From: DATFRY01 sp963764695 | Lineage (GTDB): Bacteria > Myxococcota_A > Polyangia > Haliangiales > Haliangiaceae | Direction of reading: 5' to 3' | Length of the DNA: 64,000 nt | Assembly (NCBI GenBank): GCA_963764695.1 | Contig: CAVXTW010000003.1 | Coordinates: 310,001 to 374,000, forward strand | Part shown: positions 10,295-18,152 of the stretch, piece after piece | Position numbering within the stretch: position 1 is the first letter of the stretch | Layout: each line of letters opens with the position of its first letter | Translations under genes and position numbers: made by a program | The notes under the pieces: model-generated | What the model was told of the DNA's origin: nothing | The model's database searches: none | What the model saw: the letters and a program-made list of their open reading frames with translations, nothing else

Positions 10295-13200
10295 ATGTCG
10301 CCTCGCTGGTCCTGCCAGGTCCTGTCTCTGTCCCTCGCGCTGTCGCTGGCCGCCTGCACCGGTGACGGCGACCGCTCCACGGATGGCGGCTCTCCGTCCA
10401 CCGATCCGGACACGTCGGACGGCCAGGGCGACGACTCGACGACGTGCGACGACTCGGCGACGTGCGAGGAGGAGCCGGCGGTGGACTTCTACTCGTCGTT
10501 CGAGGCGGACGATCCGCAGCCGACCTGGAGCAACACCGTCGAGACCGACGCTGACGGGAACAAGAAGGCGTCCGGCGTCTCGGGTCACTCGGGCGACCAG
10601 ATCCTCGGCAACATCATGGACCGCGTGGCCGGCGTGACCGCCAGCGGCGAGAACCCGCCCGGCGAGATCGCCACGTCGATCGCCGACGGCGAGCTGACCA
10701 CCAAGTGGCTTGTCTTCGCCGCCACCGGCTGGGTGCAGATCGAGCTGACCGAGCCTGTCGCGGTGCGCCGCTACGCGGTGTCGTCGGCCAACGACGCGCC
10801 GGAGCGCGACCCGATGGACTGGACCCTGCAGGGCTCGCAGGACGGCGCGACCTGGACCGACATCGACGCGCGCACCGACCAGTCGTTCCCGTCGCGCTTC
10901 CACACCATCCAGGTCGACTTCGACAACGACACGGCCTACGTCCACTACAGGCTCGACGTCACGCGCAACGCCGGCGGGGGCATCCTCCAGATCGCCGAGC
11001 TGCAGCTTTCCGACGGCGACGACACCCCGCCCGAGGCGATCGACATGCGCAGCGCGGCCGGCGCCGGACCCGGCGCGTCGTGGAACGCGAAGCTGAGCGC
11101 CGGCTTCACCGGCGTGCGCGCGTTCCGCTACGGCGGCGGCGTCATCGCCAAGGGACGCGGCTACTCCTACAACAAGATCTTCGAGGTCAACGTGCTGGTC
11201 ACCCCGACCAGCGAGCTGTCCTATCTGCTCTTCGCCGACGAGGAGCCCAACGACCTGTCCTATCCGAGCACCTACGCGGCGGTCGATCTCGCGTTCGACG
11301 ACGGCACCTACCTGAGCGAGCTGGGCGCGGCCGATCAGCACGGCGCGCCGATCGATCCTCGAAGTCAGGGCGCGTCCCGCACCGTCTATCACAGCGAGTG
11401 GAACCGCCGCGTGTCGCGCATCGGCGACGTCGCCGCCGGCAAGACCATCAAGCGCATCCTCATCGGCTACGACAACCCGAACGGGCCGGCACCCTCCTTC
11501 GGCGGCTGGATCGACGACATCCGCATCGTCGGAGAGCCGGCCCAGCCCGCCCCGGCGCGCCTCTCGGACCTGGTGCTGACGACACGCGGCACCAACTCGA
11601 GCGGCGGCTACTCGCGCGGAAACAACTTCCCGGCCACCGCAGTGCCGCACGGCTTCAACTTCTGGACCCCGGTGACCGACGCCGGCTCGCTGAGCTGGCT
11701 CTACCAGTATCACCGCATGAACAACGCCGACAATCTGCCGGAGCTGCAGGCACTCAGCCTCAGCCACGAGCCCAGCCCGTGGATGGGCGACCGGCAGACC
11801 TTCCAGGTGATGCCGTCGGCGGCGAGCGGGACGCCGGATGCGGATCGCGGGGCGCGCGCCCTGCCCTTCCGCCACGACAACGAGATCGCCCGCCCGCACC
11901 TCTACAGCGTCAACTTCGAGAACGGCATCCGCGCCGAGGTGGCGCCGACCGATCACGCCGCCATCTTCCGCTTCACCTTCCCGGCCGGCGACGCCAGCCT
12001 GCTCTTCGACAACGTGGACAACCGCGGCGGCCTCACCCTCGATCCGGGCGGCGCGGCGGTCAGCGCGTACTCCGACGTGGGCAGCGGCCTGTCGACCGGC
12101 GCCACGCGCATGTTCATCTACGCCGTGTTCGACCGGCCGGTGACCGCCAGCGGCATGCTGCCGGGCGGCGGCGGCCCCGACGTGACCGGCTACTTCCGCT
12201 TCGACGCCGGCGAGGCTCGCACGGTGACGATGCGGATCGCGACGTCGCTCCTCAGCGTCGAGCAGGCCCAGAAGAACCTGGCCCTCGAGATCGGGCCGAC
12301 CGACACCTTCGAGACGATCGCGGAGCGCGCCCAGCTGCTGTGGGACGAGAAGCTCGGCATCATCGAGGTGGAGGGTGCCAGCGACGATCAGCTGACCACG
12401 CTCTACTCGAACCTGTACCGCCTGTTTCTGTACCCGAACTCCGGTTACGAGAACACAGGGACCGCGGACAAGCCGGTCTACCAGCACGCCAGCCCGGTAT
12501 CGCCGCCCGACGGACCGAGCACGCCGACCCGCACCGGCGCGCGCATCGTCGATGGAATCATCCACGTCAACAACGGCTTCTGGGACACCTACCGCGCCAC
12601 CTGGCCCGCCTACGCGCTCCTGGTGCCGAGCGAGGCCGGCCGGATGGTCGACGGATTCGTGCAGCAGTACGTGGAGGGCGGCTGGGTGGCGCGCTGGTCG
12701 TCGCCCGGATACGCAAATCTGATGACCGGCACCAGCTCCGACGTCGCGTTCGCCGACGTGCTGGTCAAGGGCGTGACCGGCTTCGACGCCGAGGCGGCGT
12801 ACGAGGCCGCGCTCAGGAACGCGACCGTGCGCCCGCCCGACGAGAGCGTCGGCCGCAAGGGCGCCGATACGTCCTTCTTCCTCGGCTACACCACGACCGC
12901 AACGGACGCCGGCTTCTCGTGGGCCATGGCCGGCTACCTCAACGACTTCGGCATCGCCGGCATGGCGCAGGCGCTGTCGCGCGATCACGGCCATCCGCGC
13001 CGCCAGGAGCTGGCCGAAGAGGCCGAGTACTTCCTCGACCGGTCGCTGGGCTACGCAAACCTGTACGACCCGACCATCCAGTTCTTCCAGGGCCGCAACC
13101 CGGACGGCAGCTTCCGCCTGTCTCCGTCGGAGTACGACCCGGCGGTGTGGGGCTTCGACTACACCGAGACCAACGGCTGGAACATGGCGTTCGACGCGCC

Positions 13201-14257
13201 GCACGACGGCCAGGGCCTGGCCAGCCTGTACGGCGGCCGCGACGCGCTGGCGGCAAAGCTCGATCAGTTCTTCGCCACGCCCGAGACCGCCACGCTGGGC
13301 GGCTCGTACGGCGGCGTCATCCACGAGATGCGCGAGGCCCGCGACGTGCGCATGGGCCAGCTCGGGCTGAGCAACCAGCCCTCGTTCCACATCCTCTACA
13401 TGTACAACACCGCCGGCCAGCCGTGGAAGGCGCAGGCCCTGGCGCGCGACGCGCTCGCGCGGCTGTGGCTGGGCAGCGAGATCGGACAGGGCTTCCTGGG
13501 CGACGAGGACAACGGCGCCATGGCGTCGTTTCAGATCTTCAGCGCGCTCGGCTTCTACCCTCTACAAGTTGGCAGCCCGACCTACGCGATCGGCTCGCCG
13601 CTGTTCCGCCGGGCCACCATCCACCTCGAGAACGGCAAGACCATCGTCATCGACGCGCCGGCCAACAGCCGCGAGAACGTCTACGTGCAGGGGCTAAAGG
13701 TGAACGGCCACACGTACAGCAAGACCCACCTGCCCCACGACCTCCTGGCCGGCGGTGCCACGCTCGAGTTCGACATGGGTCCGGCGCCGTCGTCGTGGGG
13801 CACCGGCCCGCACGACGCGCCTCCATCGATCACGCCGCCTGGTCAGACGCCGCGGCCGATGCGCGACGCGGCGACCGGCCCCGACAGCGTGCCGAGCGCC
13901 GGCGACGGCACCGACGTGAGCGCGCTGTTCGACGACACCTCGATGACCCAGGTGAGCTTCGCGACCGCCAATCCGTCGATCCAGGTCCGCTTCACCAGCG
14001 GCGCGCCCGAGGTCCTCTTCTACACCCTCACCTCGGCGGACACCGCGGCCGATCCGACCGGATGGGTCCTCGAGGGCTCCAACGACGGCAGCAGCTGGAC
14101 CGTGCTCGACGAGCGCCGCAACCAGAGCTTCCGGTGGCGCTCGCAGACGCGGCCGTTCAAGGTGTGCAGCCCGGGAGCCTACTCGCACTACCGCCTGGCG
14201 CTGACCGGGGCGGCCGGGACGACGCTCGCCGAGGTGGAGCTGCTCGCCCGGCCCTGA
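10295..14257 (+). CDS. GH92 alpha-1,2-mannosidase-like lipoprotein
   Basis: A 1320-residue exported lipoprotein; the signal ends in the lipobox SLAAC with Cys21, so it should be anchored in the envelope. An acidic Ser/Thr-rich linker is followed by an F5/8 type C (discoidin-like) domain (about 105-242), the N-terminal beta-domain of the family (about 245-415) and the GH92 catalytic region (about 424-1160). Family hallmarks are FWDTYRATWPAY, the NGWNMAF segment with an upstream Glu proposed as general acid, and GDEDNGAMASFQIFSALGFYP, whose acidic residues act with calcium. A second discoidin-like domain ends the protein (about 1190-1320). GH92 enzymes are calcium-dependent exo-alpha-mannosidases, so a role in glycan scavenging is likely. 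GGAGG precedes ATG 10295. No sugar transporter is nearby. Confidence 0.92.
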   Translation: MSPRWSCQVLSLSLALSLAACTGDGDRSTDGGSPSTDPDTSDGQGDDSTTCDDSATCEEEPAVDFYSSFEADDPQPTWSNTVETDADGNKKASGVSGHSGDQILGNIMDRVAGVTASGENPPGEIATSIADGELTTKWLVFAATGWVQIELTEPVAVRRYAVSSANDAPERDPMDWTLQGSQDGATWTDIDARTDQSFPSRFHTIQVDFDNDTAYVHYRLDVTRNAGGGILQIAELQLSDGDDTPPEAIDMRSAAGAGPGASWNAKLSAGFTGVRAFRYGGGVIAKGRGYSYNKIFEVNVLVTPTSELSYLLFADEEPNDLSYPSTYAAVDLAFDDGTYLSELGAADQHGAPIDPRSQGASRTVYHSEWNRRVSRIGDVAAGKTIKRILIGYDNPNGPAPSFGGWIDDIRIVGEPAQPAPARLSDLVLTTRGTNSSGGYSRGNNFPATAVPHGFNFWTPVTDAGSLSWLYQYHRMNNADNLPELQALSLSHEPSPWMGDRQTFQVMPSAASGTPDADRGARALPFRHDNEIARPHLYSVNFENGIRAEVAPTDHAAIFRFTFPAGDASLLFDNVDNRGGLTLDPGGAAVSAYSDVGSGLSTGATRMFIYAVFDRPVTASGMLPGGGGPDVTGYFRFDAGEARTVTMRIATSLLSVEQAQKNLALEIGPTDTFETIAERAQLLWDEKLGIIEVEGASDDQLTTLYSNLYRLFLYPNSGYENTGTADKPVYQHASPVSPPDGPSTPTRTGARIVDGIIHVNNGFWDTYRATWPAYALLVPSEAGRMVDGFVQQYVEGGWVARWSSPGYANLMTGTSSDVAFADVLVKGVTGFDAEAAYEAALRNATVRPPDESVGRKGADTSFFLGYTTTATDAGFSWAMAGYLNDFGIAGMAQALSRDHGHPRRQELAEEAEYFLDRSLGYANLYDPTIQFFQGRNPDGSFRLSPSEYDPAVWGFDYTETNGWNMAFDAPHDGQGLASLYGGRDALAAKLDQFFATPETATLGGSYGGVIHEMREARDVRMGQLGLSNQPSFHILYMYNTAGQPWKAQALARDALARLWLGSEIGQGFLGDEDNGAMASFQIFSALGFYPLQVGSPTYAIGSPLFRRATIHLENGKTIVIDAPANSRENVYVQGLKVNGHTYSKTHLPHDLLAGGATLEFDMGPAPSSWGTGPHDAPPSITPPGQTPRPMRDAATGPDSVPSAGDGTDVSALFDDTSMTQVSFATANPSIQVRFTSGAPEVLFYTLTSADTAADPTGWVLEGSNDGSSWTVLDERRNQSFRWRSQTRPFKVCSPGAYSHYRLALTGAAGTTLAEVELLARP

Positions 14258-14265
14258 ACGCAGCC

Positions 14266-14931
14266 TCACCTGCGCCGGTTGAGGAGCTCCTTCACCCGCT
14301 TCACGTCGCTGGCGTCGAAGAAGAAGAACGGGACCGCCACCTCCGGCACCGGGCCGATGATCGGGCCGCGCTCGAGGTCGACGGAGAAGCAGAGCGCCGG
14401 ATCGCCCACCGGCTCGGGGGCACTCATGAGCAGGATGTCCTCGTGCGGCCAGTCGATCACCTCGATGACGATCGGCTCCCAGGGCAGCTCGCATGGCGGC
14501 AGGCCGGGATCCTTCTTGCACGCTTCCACCACGGGCGGTTCGGTGAACAAGACCTGTAGCGCGCCGCTGGCCAGCAGGGCCAGGTAGTCGGAGCGGCTGA
14601 GCTCGCCCATCGCGTTCCACTTGTTGGCGCCCAGCGCGCGCATGAAGTCTTGCAGCGCCGCAAGGTTCCGCACGTGCACGATGACCACCTGCCGGTACTT
14701 GCAGTCGCCGTCCCAGTACCAGATGACCAGGCGACTGCCGAACGCGATGTGATCGGGCAGCTGGTCCACCTCGATGTCGAGGTCGATGCCGAACGTGTCT
14801 TCCACGCAGCGGAAGACCTCGGAGCCGTCGCACGGGTCGGAAGGCGCCGCGGTCGCCGGCGGCGGGGCCAGCGGAGCGGCCATCGCGCCGAGCGAGAGAA
14901 GGACGAGCCTGATGCGCCACGAGCTGATCAT
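14266..14931 (-). CDS. Secreted hypothetical protein
   Basis: A 221-residue protein with a Sec signal (MISSWRIRLVLLSLGAMAAPLAPPPATA). The mature region has about six cysteines (DPCDGSEVFRC, GDCKYRQ, EACKKDPGLPPCELPW), suggesting disulfides, and mixed strands and helices (LVIWYWDGDCKYRQVVIVHV, ALLASGALQVLFTEP). I do not recognise the family. ATG 14931 is chosen because it opens the signal peptide and has AAAGG upstream. It ends 8 bp from the convergent GH92 gene, with no hairpin between. Confidence 0.7.
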   Translation of the reverse strand: MISSWRIRLVLLSLGAMAAPLAPPPATAAPSDPCDGSEVFRCVEDTFGIDLDIEVDQLPDHIAFGSRLVIWYWDGDCKYRQVVIVHVRNLAALQDFMRALGANKWNAMGELSRSDYLALLASGALQVLFTEPPVVEACKKDPGLPPCELPWEPIVIEVIDWPHEDILLMSAPEPVGDPALCFSVDLERGPIIGPVPEVAVPFFFFDASDVKRVKELLNRRR

Positions 14932-15112
14932 GTTGCGATGCCTTTCTGCACGGGCCGGCCATCTGCCGGCGCCACGCAGCCCGCCTCTCGCAAGATCGTC
15001 GCCACCCCCGGCGCGCCGCACCGCCGCACGCAATCGACAGCTTGCGCGCCACGCGCACGCCCGGTCTCAGTGGGCCGCGAATCCGGTCGCACTGAGACGC
15101 GCGCACTGCGCG

Positions 15113-16660
15113 TCAGGACGCCGAGCGTGCCCGGCTGCCCCCGGCTCGCGCGCTGTCGCGGACGGCGGAGCGGCGGGCGGCGTCGATCGCCGTGGCGAGC
15201 ACGCGCATCCCGTCCAGCACCGCGTCCACGCCGACCGCGCCGTAGCCGAGCACCAGGGCGTTGGGCATCCGGCCGCGGCCGCAGGCATAGGCCGACAGAG
15301 GCATGGCCTCCACGCCGCGCGCCATCGCTTCGTCGACCACGGCGGAGGCGTCGACCGGATCCAGGATGTCGGCCACCGCATGTAGCCCGGTGCGCACCGG
15401 CCGCACCCGCAACACGCCGGCGCAGTGGCGATCCGCGCCGGCCATCAGCGCCTCCAGCCGCTCTCGATAGGCCGCGCGCATGCGGCGCAGGTGGCGGGCG
15501 AAGTGGCCGCCGCCGATGAAGTCGGCCAGGACCGCCTGCTCCAGGAACGGCGGCTGCGGGTCGGAGCCGCCCCGGCGCGCCGCGACAAGGCGCTCGTGCA
15601 GCGCGGGCGGCGCGATCACGAATCCCAGCCGCAGCGCGGGGAAGACCGACTTGCTGAAGCTGCCCACGTAGACCACGCGGCCGTCGGAGTCGAGGCCCTG
15701 CAGGCACGGGATGCCCTGCGCGCCGTGCCGGAACTCACTGTCGTAGTCGTCCTCGATCACCCACGCGCCCGTGGCGCCCGCCCAGCGCAGCAGCGCGAGC
15801 CGGCGCGGCAGGCTCATCGGCACGCCGAGCGGGAACTGGTGCGACGGCGTCACGTAGGCCAGGCGCGCGCCGCCCGGCGGCACCCCGCCGCTCTCGAGAT
15901 CGAGGCCGTGGGCGTCCACGCGCACCGGCGCGATGGTGGCCCCGGCCGCGCGCATCGCGGTCCACGCGCCCGGGTAGCCCGGCTCCTCCATGAGCGCCGC
16001 GTCGCCCGGATCGAGCAGCAGCCGGCACAGGAGATTGATCGCGTTCTGGGCGCTGCCGACGATGAAGACCTGATCCGCCTCGCAGCGGGCGCCGCGCGAC
16101 GCCCTCGCGTGCTCGGCCACCGCCTCGCGCAGCGCGCGCAGCCCGCTCGGCCTGCCGTAGTCGAGCTGGGTCGACGTGACCGACATGATGCGGCGGCTGG
16201 CCAGCCGCGACCACAGGCGGATCGGGAACTGCTCGAGCGACGGCACGCCGATGCGGAAGGCGCGCGCCGGACCGACGATGCGGCGGGCCGGCGGCATGCA
16301 CGAAGCCAGCAGCTCACCGCGTCGCGACAGGGTCGGATGCGGGCGCGCGTCGGCCTGCCCGCGCGGCGCGACCGCCGGGAGATCGTCGGGCAGCTGCTCG
16401 GCCACGTAGGTGCCGGAGCCGCGCCGCGCCGCGAGATATCCCTCGGCCTCCAGCTGCTCGAGGGCCAGCTGCGTGGTCGTGCGCGACACGCCGAGGTCGC
16501 GGGCCAGCGCGCGCGACGACGGGACCCGGGTGCCCGGCCGCATCACACCGGCCAGGATCGAGCGCCGCATGCCGGCGTAGATCTGCTCCTGCAGCGTGCC
16601 GCGCGCCTGCTCGCCGTGGTCCAGGTGGATGAGCAGGCTCGCCGCCGGTCGCCGACTCAT
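15113..16660 (-). CDS. MocR/PdxR-type GntR regulator with aminotransferase domain
   Basis: A 515-residue regulator of the MocR subgroup. Residues about 15-90 are a GntR winged helix-turn-helix (YAGMRRSILAGVMRPGTRVP, LARDLGVSRTTTQLALEQLEAEGYL, RRGSGTYVAE). Residues about 120-490 are a fold-type I aminotransferase-like domain with WVIEDDYDSEFRHG and the PLP-binding lysine in SFSKSVFPALRLGF. These proteins use PLP or a related aldimine as effector and often control vitamin B6 or amino-acid genes, but no pdxST or aminotransferase gene is adjacent, so the target is unknown. ATG 16660 has GAGAGGA upstream. Confidence 0.9.
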   Translation of the reverse strand: MSRRPAASLLIHLDHGEQARGTLQEQIYAGMRRSILAGVMRPGTRVPSSRALARDLGVSRTTTQLALEQLEAEGYLAARRGSGTYVAEQLPDDLPAVAPRGQADARPHPTLSRRGELLASCMPPARRIVGPARAFRIGVPSLEQFPIRLWSRLASRRIMSVTSTQLDYGRPSGLRALREAVAEHARASRGARCEADQVFIVGSAQNAINLLCRLLLDPGDAALMEEPGYPGAWTAMRAAGATIAPVRVDAHGLDLESGGVPPGGARLAYVTPSHQFPLGVPMSLPRRLALLRWAGATGAWVIEDDYDSEFRHGAQGIPCLQGLDSDGRVVYVGSFSKSVFPALRLGFVIAPPALHERLVAARRGGSDPQPPFLEQAVLADFIGGGHFARHLRRMRAAYRERLEALMAGADRHCAGVLRVRPVRTGLHAVADILDPVDASAVVDEAMARGVEAMPLSAYACGRGRMPNALVLGYGAVGVDAVLDGMRVLATAIDAARRSAVRDSARAGGSRARSAS

Positions 16661-16774
16661 GGTTCCTCTCTCCGTGTCCGCTCGATGAACAGCGGCACAT
16701 CGTACCGCACCGCCATCGCGCCGCCCCCGCCGCGGCCTTTCGAGCCCTGGCAGGAGCGCGGCCCCGGCGTCGCA

Positions 16775-17827
16775 CTAGGCGGCGAGCGCCACTCGGTCAT
16801 CCAGACAGTCGCGAAGCGCGTTCCGCAGCTCGTTTGCATTCGCGGGGCGCCGCGCCGGCTGCTTCTCGAGGCAGCGCAGGATCAGCGCTTCCAGATCTGC
16901 CGGGATCGCGCTGCGAACGCGCGCCGACGGCGGCACCGGCACCGAGTGCAGGTGATGGCCACACACCTCCGGGACGGACCGGCCGGTGAAGACGTCCTGT
17001 CCGGTGACGAGGAAGTAGCCGACCGCGCCGAGCGCGTACAGGTCGGTCCGCCCGTCAACCTGGTCCGGCGTGGTGATCGCTTCCGGTGCCATGTAGAGCG
17101 GGGTGCCGGCGAAGGTGCTGTCGTGCGTGATGGCGGGCTGGGTCTGGTCGCCGGCGCGCACCGGGCCGACCTGCTTCACCAGTCCGAAGTCGAGGACCTT
17201 CACCACGTCGCCGTCGGTGAGGAAGATGTTCGCCGGCTTGATGTCGCGATGGATGATGCCCATCTCGTGCGCCTCGCCGAGGGCCGCCGCGATCTGGTCG
17301 AGGATGTGGATGGCGCGCTCGGCCGTCATCGGGCCCTGCTGCGCGACCACGTCGGCCAGCGTGGCGCCCTCGAGGTGCTCCATCGCGTAGTACAGCGTGC
17401 CGTCGGCGGCGCGGCCGTGGTCGAACACGCGCACGGTGTTGGGATGGTTGAGCCGCGCGGTCATGCGCGCCTCCTGCTCGAAGCGCGCCTCGTTCTCCGG
17501 GTTGGAGCGCACCGCCGGCAGCACCTTGACCGCGACCGGCCGGCCCTGTGCCCGGTGCCGCGCGCGGAACACGACGCCCATCGCGCCCTCGCCCAGCACC
17601 TCGAACACGGCGTACGGCCCCAGACGCTGGCCGCGCTCGGCCAGCTTGCCCCACAGCCCGCTGGCGATCGCGGTGACACCGGCGATTCCGGCCCCGACGG
17701 CGGCGCCGGCGATGTCGAGGAGAAGGCTCACCACCAGGCCGAGGCCGGCGGCGACACCGACCGCCAGCTCGAGGCGGGCGATGCTGGTCTGTCCGGGGCG
17801 CGTCATGCACGGGGTGTGGAAGCTCAT
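16775..17827 (-). CDS. Membrane-anchored Ser/Thr protein kinase (Hanks type)
   Basis: A 350-residue protein kinase. An N-terminal hydrophobic hairpin (about 15-60; LELAVGVAAGLGLVVSLLLD, AGAAVGAGIAGVTAIASGL) precedes the kinase domain: glycine loop LGEGAMGVVF, catalytic lysine in VAVKVLP, HRDIKPANIF catalytic loop, DFGLVK metal site and GTPLYMAPE activation segment. It ends right after the last helix (RPANANELRNALRDCL) with no sensor domain, so partners would have to supply the signal. Of two ATGs six bases apart, 17827 is chosen because AAGGGAG lies at the right spacing; for 17833 it would abut the start. Confidence 0.92.
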   Translation of the reverse strand: MSFHTPCMTRPGQTSIARLELAVGVAAGLGLVVSLLLDIAGAAVGAGIAGVTAIASGLWGKLAERGQRLGPYAVFEVLGEGAMGVVFRARHRAQGRPVAVKVLPAVRSNPENEARFEQEARMTARLNHPNTVRVFDHGRAADGTLYYAMEHLEGATLADVVAQQGPMTAERAIHILDQIAAALGEAHEMGIIHRDIKPANIFLTDGDVVKVLDFGLVKQVGPVRAGDQTQPAITHDSTFAGTPLYMAPEAITTPDQVDGRTDLYALGAVGYFLVTGQDVFTGRSVPEVCGHHLHSVPVPPSARVRSAIPADLEALILRCLEKQPARRPANANELRNALRDCLDDRVALAA

Positions 17828-18152
17828 CGCCATCTCCCTTCGTGAGGACGTCGATCGAGACCGAACCGGATCGACATGCCCTGCACTCTTTTTTTCGCCG
17901 CGGCCGATCCCTGTGCGATCCCGGGGCGTTCCCGATTGCCGGGCAAACCTTGGACATTCCACGGATTTGCCCGTGACCGCGCTCCACCTCTACAAAGGCT
18001 GCGACGTTGGCGCCGGCCCCCGTCCTCTCGGTGAGGCAGGTCCCGCGTCGAGCGGCCTGCATCTGTCCGTAGACCGCTCCGCGTCGCGCGCCCGCTGACG
18101 CAGGGGCCCGATCCGGCCGCGCCCCGCGCGCGCCGCGCAGCCGAGGTGCGCC
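17828..18152. other. Divergent intergenic region, kinase and phosphoesterase genes
   Basis: About 325 bp between divergently transcribed genes. It holds a run of seven T (17888-17894) in an otherwise GC-rich stretch, and the AAGGGAG ribosome site of the kinase. No clear -35/-10 pair, hairpin or small gene was found. Confidence 0.5.

Noticed and set aside
10265..13390. A 1041-codon minus-strand frame opposite the GH92 gene
   Set aside because: Low-complexity Arg/Val/Ala/Gly composition and no motifs; the plus strand encodes a complete glycosidase.
15113..16660. Assigning pdxR to the MocR regulator
   Set aside because: No pdxS/pdxT genes are nearby, and MocR proteins control many pathways, so the specific name is not supported.
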